Shown here one piece after another: positions 8,372 to 16,302 of a DNA stretch of 64,000 nucleotides. Source of the DNA: an uncultured Jannaschia sp. GTDB taxonomy: Bacteria; Pseudomonadota; Alphaproteobacteria; Rhodobacterales; Rhodobacteraceae. The stretch is from assembly GCA_947494145.1 (NCBI GenBank), contig CANLTZ010000016.1:53470-117469 (forward strand), read 5' to 3'. A program made the position numbers and the translations under genes. Every line of letters starts with the position of its first letter. The stretch's first letter is position 1. Below the pieces are notes generated by a model. That model saw only the letters and a list, made by a program, of their open reading frames with translations, was not told where the DNA came from and made no database searches.

Positions 8372-8811
8372 GTGGCAATCCGTCGAAGAGGCAGGAGAAA
8401 GAAGCCGATCGCGGCAAAGGCACCGAGCGCCATCATCGGGATCGGGAGGCCGAGAAAGAGCATCCCATCATCGGTGCAGGACGGTCCGGTATCGGAACAA
8501 GGCGTGATCGGCGCGGGCACAAGCCCGACGTAGAGGGCCATGTGGTAACCCGCGATCAGGACACCCCCTGCCGCAAGCGGCAAGGCATAGACCCAAACTT
8601 TCGTATCTTCTCGCCAGACGGCGACCCCGAGCACGATCGCGAGCGGGAACATGAAGGCGCGCTGATACCAGCAGAGAGTACAGGGCATCTGTCCCAGAAC
8701 CTCGCCTATGAAAAGCACAGCCAGCGACGATCCTAGGGCCAAGACCCAAGCGATTAGGAGATAGCGCGTCGCAGTGCCATCCAGCGCGCTACCGGTCGAT
8801 ATGACGGTCAT
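8368..8811 (-). CDS. DsbB-family disulfide bond formation protein
   Basis: A 147-residue inner-membrane protein with four predicted helices. The first periplasmic cysteine pair is CTLC (in MPCTLCWYQR), the classical quinone-proximal site of DsbB. A second pair in CSDTGPSC corresponds to the DsbA-interacting loop. It passes electrons from DsbA to quinones. Two bases separate it from the upstream SCO gene, and it overlaps the DsbA gene by four bases. A second DsbB with a similar layout lies at 59227. Confidence 0.9.
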   Translation of the reverse strand: MTVISTGSALDGTATRYLLIAWVLALGSSLAVLFIGEVLGQMPCTLCWYQRAFMFPLAIVLGVAVWREDTKVWVYALPLAAGGVLIAGYHMALYVGLVPAPITPCSDTGPSCTDDGMLFLGLPIPMMALGAFAAIGFFLLPLRRIAT

Positions 8812-8813
8812 TT

Positions 8814-9416
8814 CTAAATCCTTCCCCGCAAGTCGTCAGCAACCTCGGAGGGTGTGGCGTTACGGTCGAAGGTGCGCACGAAGACACCTTCATCATCGAA
8901 GAGCAGCAAATTTGGCGCGTGCCCCATCGTATAGCCGTCGGGCGCACCTTCGTCCTCGACGCGCTCGTAGTAGATCTTGAAAGCGCCAGCCGTCCGTTCG
9001 AGTTGCGTGTCCGTGCCGCCCAGTCCCACGATGGCGGGGTCGAAGAAGGCGAGGTATTCCTTCAGGCGCGATGGCGTGTCGCGCGACGGGTCGACGGTGA
9101 CGAAGATCGGCTGGACCTGTTCACGATCCGCGCCGAGATTGTCCATCGCGGCCGAGATTGTGGCCAGGCCTGTCGGGCAGATATCCGGGCAGTTGGTGAA
9201 GCCAAAGAAGATCAACATCCAGCGCCCACGGAATTCGTCCCGAGTCTGCACCATGCCATTTTGGTCGGTGAGTTCAAACCGCGCCTGCACGCCGTCCGCC
9301 TCGGGCGCGACGAGGAACGGGATCGAGGTCACGCGAGATGGTGCGAGTGCCAGAAAACCGACGCCAACGAGAGCGACGGCCACGGCAGTCCACAACACCA
9401 GTCTCAGCTTCGACAT
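8814..9416 (-). CDS. SCO1/SenC-family protein, copy 2 (first gene of the operon)
   Basis: A 200-residue thioredoxin-fold protein with one N-terminal membrane helix (residues 7-25). FFGFTNCPDICP carries Cys76 and Cys80, and a His in TMGHAPN is the third ligand. It resembles the copy at 7081 but is clearly diverged. It is the promoter-proximal gene of the run sco-dsbB-dsbA-sco-M23-zip-lspA (9416 to 4457), controlled by the divergent MerR-type site at 9451-9481. The role is probably copper delivery or reduction of periplasmic thiols damaged by metal. Confidence 0.88.
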   Translation of the reverse strand: MSKLRLVLWTAVAVALVGVGFLALAPSRVTSIPFLVAPEADGVQARFELTDQNGMVQTRDEFRGRWMLIFFGFTNCPDICPTGLATISAAMDNLGADREQVQPIFVTVDPSRDTPSRLKEYLAFFDPAIVGLGGTDTQLERTAGAFKIYYERVEDEGAPDGYTMGHAPNLLLFDDEGVFVRTFDRNATPSEVADDLRGRI

Positions 9417-9450
9417 TTCTCGAAATAGCCCTCACGATCGCATAAGACTG

Positions 9451-9481
9451 GAGATGCGATCTCTAGTAGGTAGAGGTTCAA
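9451..9481 (-). promoter_or_regulatory. MerR-type promoter-operator, site 3 (sco-dsb-zip-lspA operon)
   Basis: On the minus strand, TTGAAC (9476-9481) is followed by CTCTA-CCTAC-TAGAG (9461-9475) and a weak -10 CATCTC (9451-9456), 19-bp spacing. It lies between the minus operon and merR, so the bound regulator could control both directions, as is common for merR loci. Confidence 0.78.
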
Positions 9482-9585
9482 GCGCTAAATCTTCGCGTTA
9501 GATCACGAGACCGTGAATCGCCGGACCTTCAATCACTTCAGGTATCACTCTAAAACCTCTGAAGCTTGAAGGTTTAGGAGGACAC

Positions 9586-10014
9586 ATGCTGACCATTGGA
9601 GATCTGTCGCGCCGGACCGGAACGAAGGTCCAGACGATCCGGTACTACGAAAAGATCGGAATCATGCCCGAACCCGGTCGCACTGAGGGGAACCAGCGGC
9701 GCTATGGATCCGATGAGCTCGACCGACTGTCGTTCATACGACATGCCCGGCAGCTTGGGTTTTCCTTAGACGCGATCCGGGAACTTTTAGGATTGTCAGA
9801 CATTCCAGATCGCTCCTGCGCCGAGGTCGATGACATCGCACGACGCCAGCTTCAACACGTGAAGCAACGCATCGCGCGGCTCGAAGCCTTGCGCGTCGAG
9901 TTGGCTCGGATGGTCCACGAATGCTCCGGTGGAACAGTAGGAGAATGTCGAGTTCTGGGAGTTCTGCGCGATCACGACGAGTGCCTGACACAGCATAATG
10001 AAATCGGAGCCTGA
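9586..10014 (+). CDS. MerR-family regulator of the Zn/Cd/Pb class (CadR/ZntR/PbrR-like)
   Basis: A 142-residue transcription factor. The winged-helix DNA-binding domain occupies residues 1-70 (LTIGDLSRRTGTKVQTIRYYEKIGI), then a dimer helix, then the metal loop. Cys78 (DRSCAEVD), Cys113 and Cys121 (HEC-x7-C) match the three-Cys pattern of divalent-metal sensors; CueR-type sensors lack the Cys at the 77-79 position. Cys133 and His136 near the tail could add ligands. AGGAGG precedes the ATG. It is divergent from the sco operon and is the natural candidate to bind all six CTCTA-type dyads in 298-16037. Confidence 0.92.
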   Translation: MLTIGDLSRRTGTKVQTIRYYEKIGIMPEPGRTEGNQRRYGSDELDRLSFIRHARQLGFSLDAIRELLGLSDIPDRSCAEVDDIARRQLQHVKQRIARLEALRVELARMVHECSGGTVGECRVLGVLRDHDECLTQHNEIGA

Positions 10015-10075
10015 GCGTAGAATCGCGCCGCGCGAACCAACGGCAGAAAACCTCCATGGCAATGCAGAAAAACCC

Positions 10076-10106
10076 TTGAACCTCTAGCGGCTAGAGCGCC
10101 TAGGTC
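10076..10106 (+). promoter_or_regulatory. MerR-type promoter-operator, site 4 (CDF exporter)
   Basis: TTGAAC (10076-10081), dyad CTCTA-GCGGC-TAGAG (10082-10096), -10 TAGGTC (10101-10106), 19-bp spacer. Same geometry as sites 2 and 3. It lies about 100 bases upstream of the CDF gene start at 10205. Confidence 0.8.
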
Positions 10107-10204
10107 TCGATCAGAACGGGGTGGATTTAGGGATTTCGGCTCGCCCCAAGGGGGGCCGGCTTCATCCGGCAATCTCCTCCCCATAGACGAGCTGGAGCCG
10201 CCGC

Positions 10205-11143
10205 ATGTCGCACGATCATGGTCACGTACATCTTGATCCGGCTTCGGGTGACCGGCGTGTCGCGGTGGCGATCTGGGCAAACGGCTTACTCACTATCGCG
10301 CAGATTTTGGGTGGAATCCTCTCCGGAAGCCTGGCGCTGATCGCGGACGCCATCCACAATCTATCCGACATGGCCTCGCTGGTCATCGCTTTCGCGGCGC
10401 GCAAGATCTCGCGACGTCCCGCGGATGCACGCATGACATTCGGCTATGGGCGTGTGGAAGTCGTGGCCGCATTAATCAATTACACCTCGCTGATTTTGAT
10501 CGGGATCTACCTGATCTACGAGGGCATCATGCGCTTTATCGAGCCTTCCGAGGTCTCAGGCTGGACGGTCGTCATCCTCGGAGGTATCGCCCTGATCGTC
10601 GATGCCCTTACGGCCGCGCTGACCTATTCGATGCAGAAGGGGAGCGTGAACATCCGCGCCCTCTTTCTGCACAACTTGTCCGACGCGCTCGCCTCCGTTG
10701 CGGTGATCGTCGCTGGAAGCCTGATCCTGCTTTATGACTTGTACTGGATCGATCCGGCCATCACGCTCGGGATCGCAGCCTATATCCTCTATCTCGCGCT
10801 AACTGAGATCGGCGGGCCGATCCGAACACTGATGCTGGGCTGCCCTCCGGAGTTGGATGCGGAGGCGGTCATCGCGGCCGTGGAAGAGATCGACGGCGTG
10901 GAGGAACTGCACCATGTGCATCTGTGGCAGATGGAAGAACACCAAGCGGCCTTCGACGCGCATGTCGTCCTCCTCACCGATCGCTGGAACGAAGCGGAAA
11001 ACGTGAAGCGCGCGATCAAGATCCACCTTCGAGACGCATTCGATATCGATCATACGACGCTCGAACTGGAGCGGGCCGATCACCGGCATCGCGAAGCTGC
11101 ACAACTCGGACATGAAGATGCTGGATCGGCCCAAGGCACCTAA
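10205..11143 (+). CDS. Cation diffusion facilitator (CDF) metal exporter, copy 1
   Basis: A 312-residue inner-membrane antiporter that exports Zn, Cd or related ions in exchange for protons. His-rich start (residues 3-9), six predicted helices, helix II motif ADAIHNLSD and helix V motif HNLSDALAS, which form the transport site. The cytoplasmic C-terminal domain has HHVHLWQM. It ends with a His-rich tail near residues 291-303. It is followed 29 bases later by the PCuAC gene and probably shares its transcript. It is distinct from the other CDF at 11735: the two have different helix motifs (HNLSD versus HMLTD). Confidence 0.9.
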   Translation: MSHDHGHVHLDPASGDRRVAVAIWANGLLTIAQILGGILSGSLALIADAIHNLSDMASLVIAFAARKISRRPADARMTFGYGRVEVVAALINYTSLILIGIYLIYEGIMRFIEPSEVSGWTVVILGGIALIVDALTAALTYSMQKGSVNIRALFLHNLSDALASVAVIVAGSLILLYDLYWIDPAITLGIAAYILYLALTEIGGPIRTLMLGCPPELDAEAVIAAVEEIDGVEELHHVHLWQMEEHQAAFDAHVVLLTDRWNEAENVKRAIKIHLRDAFDIDHTTLELERADHRHREAAQLGHEDAGSAQGT

Positions 11144-11172
11144 CTAACACGACACAAATCACGGAGACCACA

Positions 11173-11712
11173 ATGCGTCGCACACTGCTTTCGTTCCTGC
11201 TGACGGCGACCGCTGCCCTACCCCTCTCTGCTCACGAGTTTTCGGGCAAGGATCTGGAGATCGGGCATCCCTACACTCATCCCATGCCCAGCGTCGCACC
11301 GACGGCGATCGCCTATCTGACGGTGACCAATACGGGCACCGAACCCGATCGATTGGTCGCGGTCGAGGCGACGAATTTCGAAGGCGCGAGCCTCCACCGG
11401 ACCGAAATTGCGGACGGCATCGCACGGATGCGATCACAGCCTGACGGCATCGTCATTCCGCCCGGCGAAACCATCGCGTTCGAGCCCAATGGCTACCATG
11501 TCATGCTCGAAGGTTTGGGCGGCGATCCTATCGAGCTGGACGAGACCTTCCCTGCGGTCTTGGTCTTCCAGCGTGCTGGCAACGTCGAGATCGTCATCAA
11601 CGTCGATCCTCGTGGCGCGGGGATTTCCGGAGGCGATCACTCCGACCAAAGCGACATGGAGGGTATGGGCGACGATCCGAATGACCACGACGAAATGGAC
11701 GAGGAGGACTAA
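11173..11712 (+). CDS. PCuAC-type periplasmic copper chaperone (DUF461) with acidic His/Met tail
   Basis: A 179-residue exported protein with a signal peptide (cleavage near Ala20, LSAHEF). The domain carries the copper ligands of the family: HRTEIADGIARM and, later, GYHVMLEGL, which fit the H-x10-M and H-x-M pattern. PCuAC proteins carry Cu(I) to oxidase assembly or buffer copper. The last 30 residues (after RGAGISGGD) are very acidic, with several His and Met; this tail looks like an extra metal sink. The gene follows the CDF exporter behind a Zn/Cd-class promoter, which is odd for a copper chaperone. Confidence 0.86.
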   Translation: MRRTLLSFLLTATAALPLSAHEFSGKDLEIGHPYTHPMPSVAPTAIAYLTVTNTGTEPDRLVAVEATNFEGASLHRTEIADGIARMRSQPDGIVIPPGETIAFEPNGYHVMLEGLGGDPIELDETFPAVLVFQRAGNVEIVINVDPRGAGISGGDHSDQSDMEGMGDDPNDHDEMDEED

Positions 11713-11734
11713 CTGTCGTGAACGCTCGGTAGCC

Positions 11735-12658
11735 TTAGGCCCGAATATGCTGCACCGTCGGCTCGTCTTCGACGTCGATCTCGACAGTCACGTGATCCAT
11801 ACCAAACTGTTCCTCCATCCTAGCCCTGATCGCAGCCCGCACCGTTAGCTGATCCGCGTCTCGCGTGATGGTAGCCTCGAGTGTCGCAACGGGCCGTTCT
11901 TGAGTGATCGACCACGCATGCAGGTGATCGACCGACACCACGCCTGGTACTGAAGCGACGAGGTCGGTCGTCACTTCGCGCGTATCGAACCCAGCCGGCG
12001 CACCCTCGAGAAGTATGTGCCCGCTCTCTTTCACTACGCTCCAAGCCGATCGCAGGATGAGCAAAGCAACCAACACCGACAAGATCGGGTCGATAGGTGT
12101 CCAGCCGGTGAAGATAATCACGAGGGCTGCCGCAAGGGCGGCGACGGAACCGAATAGATCTCCAAGAACATGAAGCGCGGCGGCCCTGACGTTAAGGTTC
12201 TCTCCTTCTGTGCGCGACAGGATCCAGAACGATAGGACGTTGACTGCAAGGCCACCCGCAGCGACCCAGAGCATCAGACCTCCCAGGACGGTGCTTGGTT
12301 CGCTCAAACGATGCCAGGCTTCGAAGCAAATCCAGATCGCGATAGCGAACAGCGACAAACCATTCACAAGCGCTGCGAGGACGGAAAAGCGATCGAAGCC
12401 GTATGTTCGCTTCCAGTCCGCGGGGCGGCGGGCCAGCCGGAATGCGAACCAGGCTAAGACGAGCGAGGCGAAATCCGTCAGCATGTGTCCCGCATCGGCC
12501 AATAGCGCGAGCGATCCCGATACAACGCCACCTACCACTTCGGCCCCCATGAAGCCGCCTGTCAGAAGGGCCGCGAGTCCGATCGCACGCTCCTTCGACC
12601 GTTTCTTCTCGGGTGAAGCGTCTTGATCGCCGCTTCCATGCGCGTGTCCTGCACCCAT
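11735..12658 (-). CDS. czcD: Cation diffusion facilitator (CDF) exporter, copy 2 (CzcD/ZitB-like)
   Basis: A 307-residue inner-membrane protein of the CzcD/ZitB type. It has an N-terminal His/Gly leader, GSLALLADAGHMLTD in helix II, and HVLGDLFGS in helix V, the paired His/Asp sites for Zn. The cytoplasmic domain has VDHLHAWSI and ends in DHVTVEID. It probably exports Zn/Cd/Co by proton exchange. It is the last gene of a minus-strand run (14072 to 11735) that starts with a transglutaminase-like gene and a membrane methyltransferase, 44 bases apart from the latter. Confidence 0.9.
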   Translation of the reverse strand: MGAGHAHGSGDQDASPEKKRSKERAIGLAALLTGGFMGAEVVGGVVSGSLALLADAGHMLTDFASLVLAWFAFRLARRPADWKRTYGFDRFSVLAALVNGLSLFAIAIWICFEAWHRLSEPSTVLGGLMLWVAAGGLAVNVLSFWILSRTEGENLNVRAAALHVLGDLFGSVAALAAALVIIFTGWTPIDPILSVLVALLILRSAWSVVKESGHILLEGAPAGFDTREVTTDLVASVPGVVSVDHLHAWSITQERPVATLEATITRDADQLTVRAAIRARMEEQFGMDHVTVEIDVEDEPTVQHIRA

Positions 12659-12702
12659 CCTTCAGTTTCCCTCCCAAGACCCGGAGCCCGTTGTCCGGCG
12701 GC

Positions 12703-13263
12703 TCAACGCACGAAACCGACAAACCGTGCCGTTCGGCTCAGATAAATGTCGTAAGCCGTGCCATAGGTCCTCCTAAGCCACGGCTCTTCGGCAAAGGGCG
12801 CGATCGCCAGCGCGATGATGATCCCGATCGCAACCGGGACAACCCAGACGGATGCGGCAAGCAGTATCCATCCACTCATGATCATCATGTCTGCGAAGTA
12901 TTGCGGGTTGCGAGACCATCGATACCAGCCATCGACCTGCAACGCCGCCGGGCCGCCGCTGGTCGCCCCCAGACCAATATTCGCGACCGCGCTCCAAACC
13001 ACGACGTTGCCAATCAGAATAAGGGGGAGTCCGAGGCCCCAACGAAGCCAGTTTGGCCAATCGAGCCCGTTCCAGTTCAAGATGCCCAACCCGATTGCAC
13101 AGCCGAACACCCAGAAAGTCGGCAGCCATATTGCGATAAATGTCATTGGCGTAACCGCACGGAGCGGCCAGAGCCGTCGCTCCGGAACAGCGATCGACCA
13201 CAAGAGCATCACAATCACTGCCACGTTCACGAGGCTTCCCGAGAGAAGAAGGATTTCCCTCAA
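12703..13263 (-). CDS. Membrane methyltransferase of the ICMT/PEMT-like family
   Basis: A 186-residue protein with about five membrane helices. The C-terminal half has the family signature: GWYRWSRNPQYFADM, then a helix, then EEPWLRRTYGTAYDIYLSR. These residues bind S-adenosylmethionine in isoprenylcysteine and phospholipid N-methyltransferase relatives. Bacterial members are common beside CDF exporters and are often annotated as isoprenylcysteine methyltransferase-like; the true substrate is unknown. Its start overlaps the transglutaminase-like stop by four bases, which shows coupling. Confidence 0.82.
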   Translation of the reverse strand: MREILLLSGSLVNVAVIVMLLWSIAVPERRLWPLRAVTPMTFIAIWLPTFWVFGCAIGLGILNWNGLDWPNWLRWGLGLPLILIGNVVVWSAVANIGLGATSGGPAALQVDGWYRWSRNPQYFADMMIMSGWILLAASVWVVPVAIGIIIALAIAPFAEEPWLRRTYGTAYDIYLSRTARFVGFVR

Positions 13264-14072
13264 GGCTGAGCCCGCTGGCGACCGACAGACTCCGGTTCTG
13301 ACCCCAACGGAGAAAGACTGTCGGATCGATCATCGGCTACCATGAGCGCCGAGGTCCCAGGAATCGTGGGCACCCTCCCCCGGCGGATGCCAGCGACGCG
13401 GGCGTTCATCCAGTGGCGGATCGCATGTCGGTAGATAAACCCGCGCACGAGGCCGAATGCTTGGGTATGCTTGGCATAGAAAGCGTCTGGATCGTCGTAG
13501 AGCCCGAGGTCGCGGTTGATCCCCGTGCGCTGGATGTAGGTGTCACTGCCCGTCCAAGCGACCGGCGGATCGGTCAGGCAGTCCGTCCCTGCCCCGTAGG
13601 CGCAGAGCGACGAGCGGCCGGCGAACGCGGTCTGGAGCGCGGACAGGAACAACGCGTCGAGGATGAACCCTTCGAGGTTCACCCATGCCCCACCCCGTTC
13701 GACCTCCACCCAGGAATGCAGGATGCTTTCGGGCGCGATGCGGTAGGCGATTTCGGGCACCACGCCGCGCTGGAGCGCCTTGTGGATGGTGAAACCGTGC
13801 AGGCGGCAGGGGACGTCCAAGCCACGCAGCAGCGCCATGAGCAGCGTCGCCTTGGTGTTGCATTGCCCGTAGCCATCGCGCAGCACCTCCGAGGCCGGAA
13901 TCGCGTCGTCGCGGTTGAAACCGAACGCGATTTCGTCGCGGACGAAGTCGTAGGCCGCGCCGATGCGTTCAAAAGGCGACAGGGTGGTCCAACCCCGCGC
14001 CGTGATCAGGTTGCCGATCGCGGTGGCGTCGAAGTTCAACAGATCGGTGCGGCGGAGGTGTCGATCGGTCAT
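13260..14072 (-). CDS. Transglutaminase-like cysteine peptidase superfamily protein
   Basis: A 270-residue cytoplasmic protein without a signal peptide. The catalytic triad pattern is visible: GYGQCNTKATLL (Cys), HSWVEVE (His), and NLEGFILD with Asp. Transglutaminase-core proteins hydrolyse or transfer amide bonds; no substrate is known for this branch. It is the first gene of the run to the CDF exporter, behind the MerR-type site at 14103-14133. The tail (after residue 240) is polar and low-complexity. A link to metal resistance is by context only. Confidence 0.82.
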   Translation of the reverse strand: MTDRHLRRTDLLNFDATAIGNLITARGWTTLSPFERIGAAYDFVRDEIAFGFNRDDAIPASEVLRDGYGQCNTKATLLMALLRGLDVPCRLHGFTIHKALQRGVVPEIAYRIAPESILHSWVEVERGGAWVNLEGFILDALFLSALQTAFAGRSSLCAYGAGTDCLTDPPVAWTGSDTYIQRTGINRDLGLYDDPDAFYAKHTQAFGLVRGFIYRHAIRHWMNARVAGIRRGRVPTIPGTSALMVADDRSDSLSPLGSEPESVGRQRAQP

Positions 14073-14102
14073 GTCAGCGCCCTTGATTCGTTTGTCCCGT
14101 CC

Positions 14103-14133
14103 AAGATGCGATCTACAGCGGCTGTAGCTTCAA
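14103..14133 (-). promoter_or_regulatory. MerR-type promoter-operator, site 5 (transglutaminase-CDF operon)
   Basis: On the minus strand, TTGAAG (14128-14133), dyad CTACA-GCCGC-TGTAG (14113-14127), -10 CATCTT (14103-14108), 19-bp spacer. The 5-5-5 geometry matches sites 1-4, but the arms differ in the inner bases, so affinity or regulator could differ. It lies 30-60 bases upstream of the gene start at 14072. Confidence 0.7.
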
Positions 14134-14325
14134 GAGGTGATTGTGATGCAGGGTGACTCCAACAGGGCACTCTCGCATAGGGCATCCGTGAAGGTGATGG
14201 TATCTGATACCGCGAATTCGTGGATCAGCTAGATGCCATGAACTTGGAGAGCGAAGTTATCTCCGCAACTGCAGTGCCCACATATCCCGCTCTTCGATGT
14301 CGCCCGGGTTTTGGCCGTCCGAACG

Positions 14326-15975
14326 CTACCGGCTCCGACCCAATGCACTGATGAACCGGCCCGAGGTTTCCGAAGGGGCGACCACGACGCCTTCGGCCGA
14401 AAGGGCACGAAGTACCTTTGCATCGCGCCCATAGACGTCATCGCGGAAATTTAGCCCACCTCGTGCATCAGTGAATGCCGTCCGGTAAACAAGGTGAACC
14501 GGGATCGGCGACACTAGGTTTACGCGCGTCTCGTTGGTGCTGCGCAGGATGCGTTGGAAGAATGCCTCTGGATCCTCCTCTTGTGCGGCGAGGAGGTGGT
14601 AACCGAATTCGAAGGGGCGCTTGAGCCGAATGCAGCCGGAGCTGAAATCGCGAACGTCCTCTTCGTATAGGTTCTTGGCCGGTGAGTCATGGAGATAGAT
14701 CGCATGTTCGTTCGGAAACATGAATTTCACGAACCCGAGGGCATTTCTTGGCCCCGGCGGCTGACGCATGGAGAACGGGAAATTCCGCGCCGTGTACTGC
14801 GAGAAGCCACGAGAACGATTTACCTCTCGGCCCCTGCTATCGGTGATCCTCATGTAGGAGGCTGCGTAAGGGTTCGCACGGAGCCGCGGCAGGTAGTCCC
14901 GGACGGCGATCGTGCGGGGCACGTACCAGGTCGGGTTGATGACCATGTGGTCCATCGTGTCCGAGAACTCGGGCGTGTGCTTGCCATTTATGGCCTGACC
15001 GATGACCGAGACCGTGCGGAACGTCTCGATCCCGTCGTCCAGCACAGTGGTGTGGAAGTCGGGCAGATTGACCCAGATCTCCCTTCCCACGCCACGGCCT
15101 CTTGGCAACCAGCGCTCCCTTTCCATGGCGACGAGGACCTGTCCAAGGCGATCGGCGGCGGAGACGTTCAGGGCCGCGATCGTTCTTGGGCCTGCCACGC
15201 CGTCGACTCGGAACCCCATTGCGGCTTGCGCCCTGCTGACGGCGGCAATCATCTGTGTGTCGTAGGTCGCGGATACGGATCTCGCGAGGAAGCCCTGCTC
15301 CCGGAGCCGCTCCCGAAGGGCAACGACTTCCGACCCCGACGCTCCGGGCTCGAGACGCGTCGCTCGTACCTTGGCTCCCCATCCGCCGTCATCGACGGCA
15401 TCCTGGAGCATTTGTCGGTGCCGCATCAGGCGGACGTACTCGGGGGACTGGGGCGCGAGTTCGCGCAGCACCACGACCGGGTCTCCCTCCTCCATTCTGC
15501 GCATAAGCTCGTCGACAGGGATGATTTCCACATCACGCGGCATGGTCACCGGATCGATTTCGCGCGGAACCGTGAGGCCCGAGGACAGCGCACGTGCGAG
15601 ATCGAGGTAAATTCGGCTGATCTCGACCTCGAGCCGGCCCCGGTCCCTCTGCGTTCGCGCGGCCGCGATACGCGTTCGCAAGGCTTCAGGATTGAAGCGA
15701 TCGATCGGGAGCCCGTGATAATCCGCCGTAGAGAGCGCCAAGATCAACGCACTCAGGCGGTTCCGTCCTTGTTCGTCATTCGTTGTCCAGAACGGCTCGA
15801 ACTTCCGGGCGCGATAGAAGGCTGCGAGGTCATCAACACGTTCGACGTCTTCTGCCAAGGCCATCTTGAAGCCCGGGTTCTCTCCGAACGGATTCGGAGA
15901 AGCGGCATGACTTTCGCCTGCCGATATCGCCATGACGGCAGCGAAAGTAAGGGCTGATAGCCTCAAAATGGTCAT
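14326..15975 (-). CDS. YcbB/LdtD-like L,D-transpeptidase with peptidoglycan-binding domain
   Basis: A 549-residue exported enzyme. A signal peptide (ILRLSALTFAAVMAISA, cleavage near HAA) is followed by the YcbB scaffold domain, a PG-binding domain (GSEVVALRERLREQGFL to DGVAGPRTIAALN), and a catalytic domain. The catalytic motifs are DSPAKNLYEEDVRDFSSGCIRL, with the nucleophilic Cys, and the INPTWYVPRTIA lid region. It makes 3-3 cross-links that replace normal 4-3 links under stress. The open frame begins upstream at 16026, but the ATG at 15975 follows GGAGACAG and starts the signal. It is the largest of five L,D-transpeptidases in the window. Confidence 0.88.
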   Translation of the reverse strand: MTILRLSALTFAAVMAISAGESHAASPNPFGENPGFKMALAEDVERVDDLAAFYRARKFEPFWTTNDEQGRNRLSALILALSTADYHGLPIDRFNPEALRTRIAAARTQRDRGRLEVEISRIYLDLARALSSGLTVPREIDPVTMPRDVEIIPVDELMRRMEEGDPVVVLRELAPQSPEYVRLMRHRQMLQDAVDDGGWGAKVRATRLEPGASGSEVVALRERLREQGFLARSVSATYDTQMIAAVSRAQAAMGFRVDGVAGPRTIAALNVSAADRLGQVLVAMERERWLPRGRGVGREIWVNLPDFHTTVLDDGIETFRTVSVIGQAINGKHTPEFSDTMDHMVINPTWYVPRTIAVRDYLPRLRANPYAASYMRITDSRGREVNRSRGFSQYTARNFPFSMRQPPGPRNALGFVKFMFPNEHAIYLHDSPAKNLYEEDVRDFSSGCIRLKRPFEFGYHLLAAQEEDPEAFFQRILRSTNETRVNLVSPIPVHLVYRTAFTDARGGLNFRDDVYGRDAKVLRALSAEGVVVAPSETSGRFISALGRSR

Positions 15976-16006
15976 CTCTGTCTCCAAATCAATTTCCCAG
16001 CGAGAC

Positions 16007-16037
16007 ATAATACGACCTGTTCCCACTAGAGGTTTTA
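16007..16037 (-). promoter_or_regulatory. MerR-like promoter, site 6, degenerate (YcbB-like gene)
   Basis: On the minus strand, TAAAAC (16032-16037), then a half-conserved dyad CTCTA-GTGGG-AACAG (16017-16031), then a strong -10 TATTAT (16007-16012) after exactly 19 bp. The left arm is perfect, the right arm degenerate. The consensus -10 may allow some activity without the regulator. Confidence 0.55.
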
Positions 16038-16302
16038 CTCACGATCCTGTGTTCGCAAAAACGAATCTTCGATGTGTTGCACAATGGTTGCTCGGCGCTA
16101 ATCGCACGCTCTCAGCACGGTTCCGCGGAACAGATTATCTGTTTCGACAGGATCGGTCCTACGATTTGGAACGGAGGAGACGGGTACCTAGACCCATTTG
16201 GAACACCCGAAGCTGCCATTCGTGCGTTTTGCAGCATTGGTCTCTGTAGGTTCGAAGCGGTCATCAACCTCGCTTGACGTAGAAGCCAGCTCTCGGATGC
16301 CT
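16038..16302. other. Intergenic junction between the Zn block and the virB operon
   Basis: Together with 15976-16037 this is a 327-base gene-free stretch. Apart from promoter site 6, no supported gene, hairpin terminator or direct repeat was found. Short open frames on the plus strand (for example 16074-16277) have no good ribosome site or family features. The region marks the edge between the metal block and the conjugation core, so it is a candidate joining point. Confidence 0.5.

Noticed and set aside
14199..14211. Short palindrome GGTATC-T-GATACC in the 14073-14325 gap
   Set aside because: Too short and without promoter elements at a useful distance to assign an operator.
16074..16277. 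Small plus-strand open frame before the virB operon
   Set aside because: No ribosome site, no recognisable motif, and no conserved features; left as intergenic.
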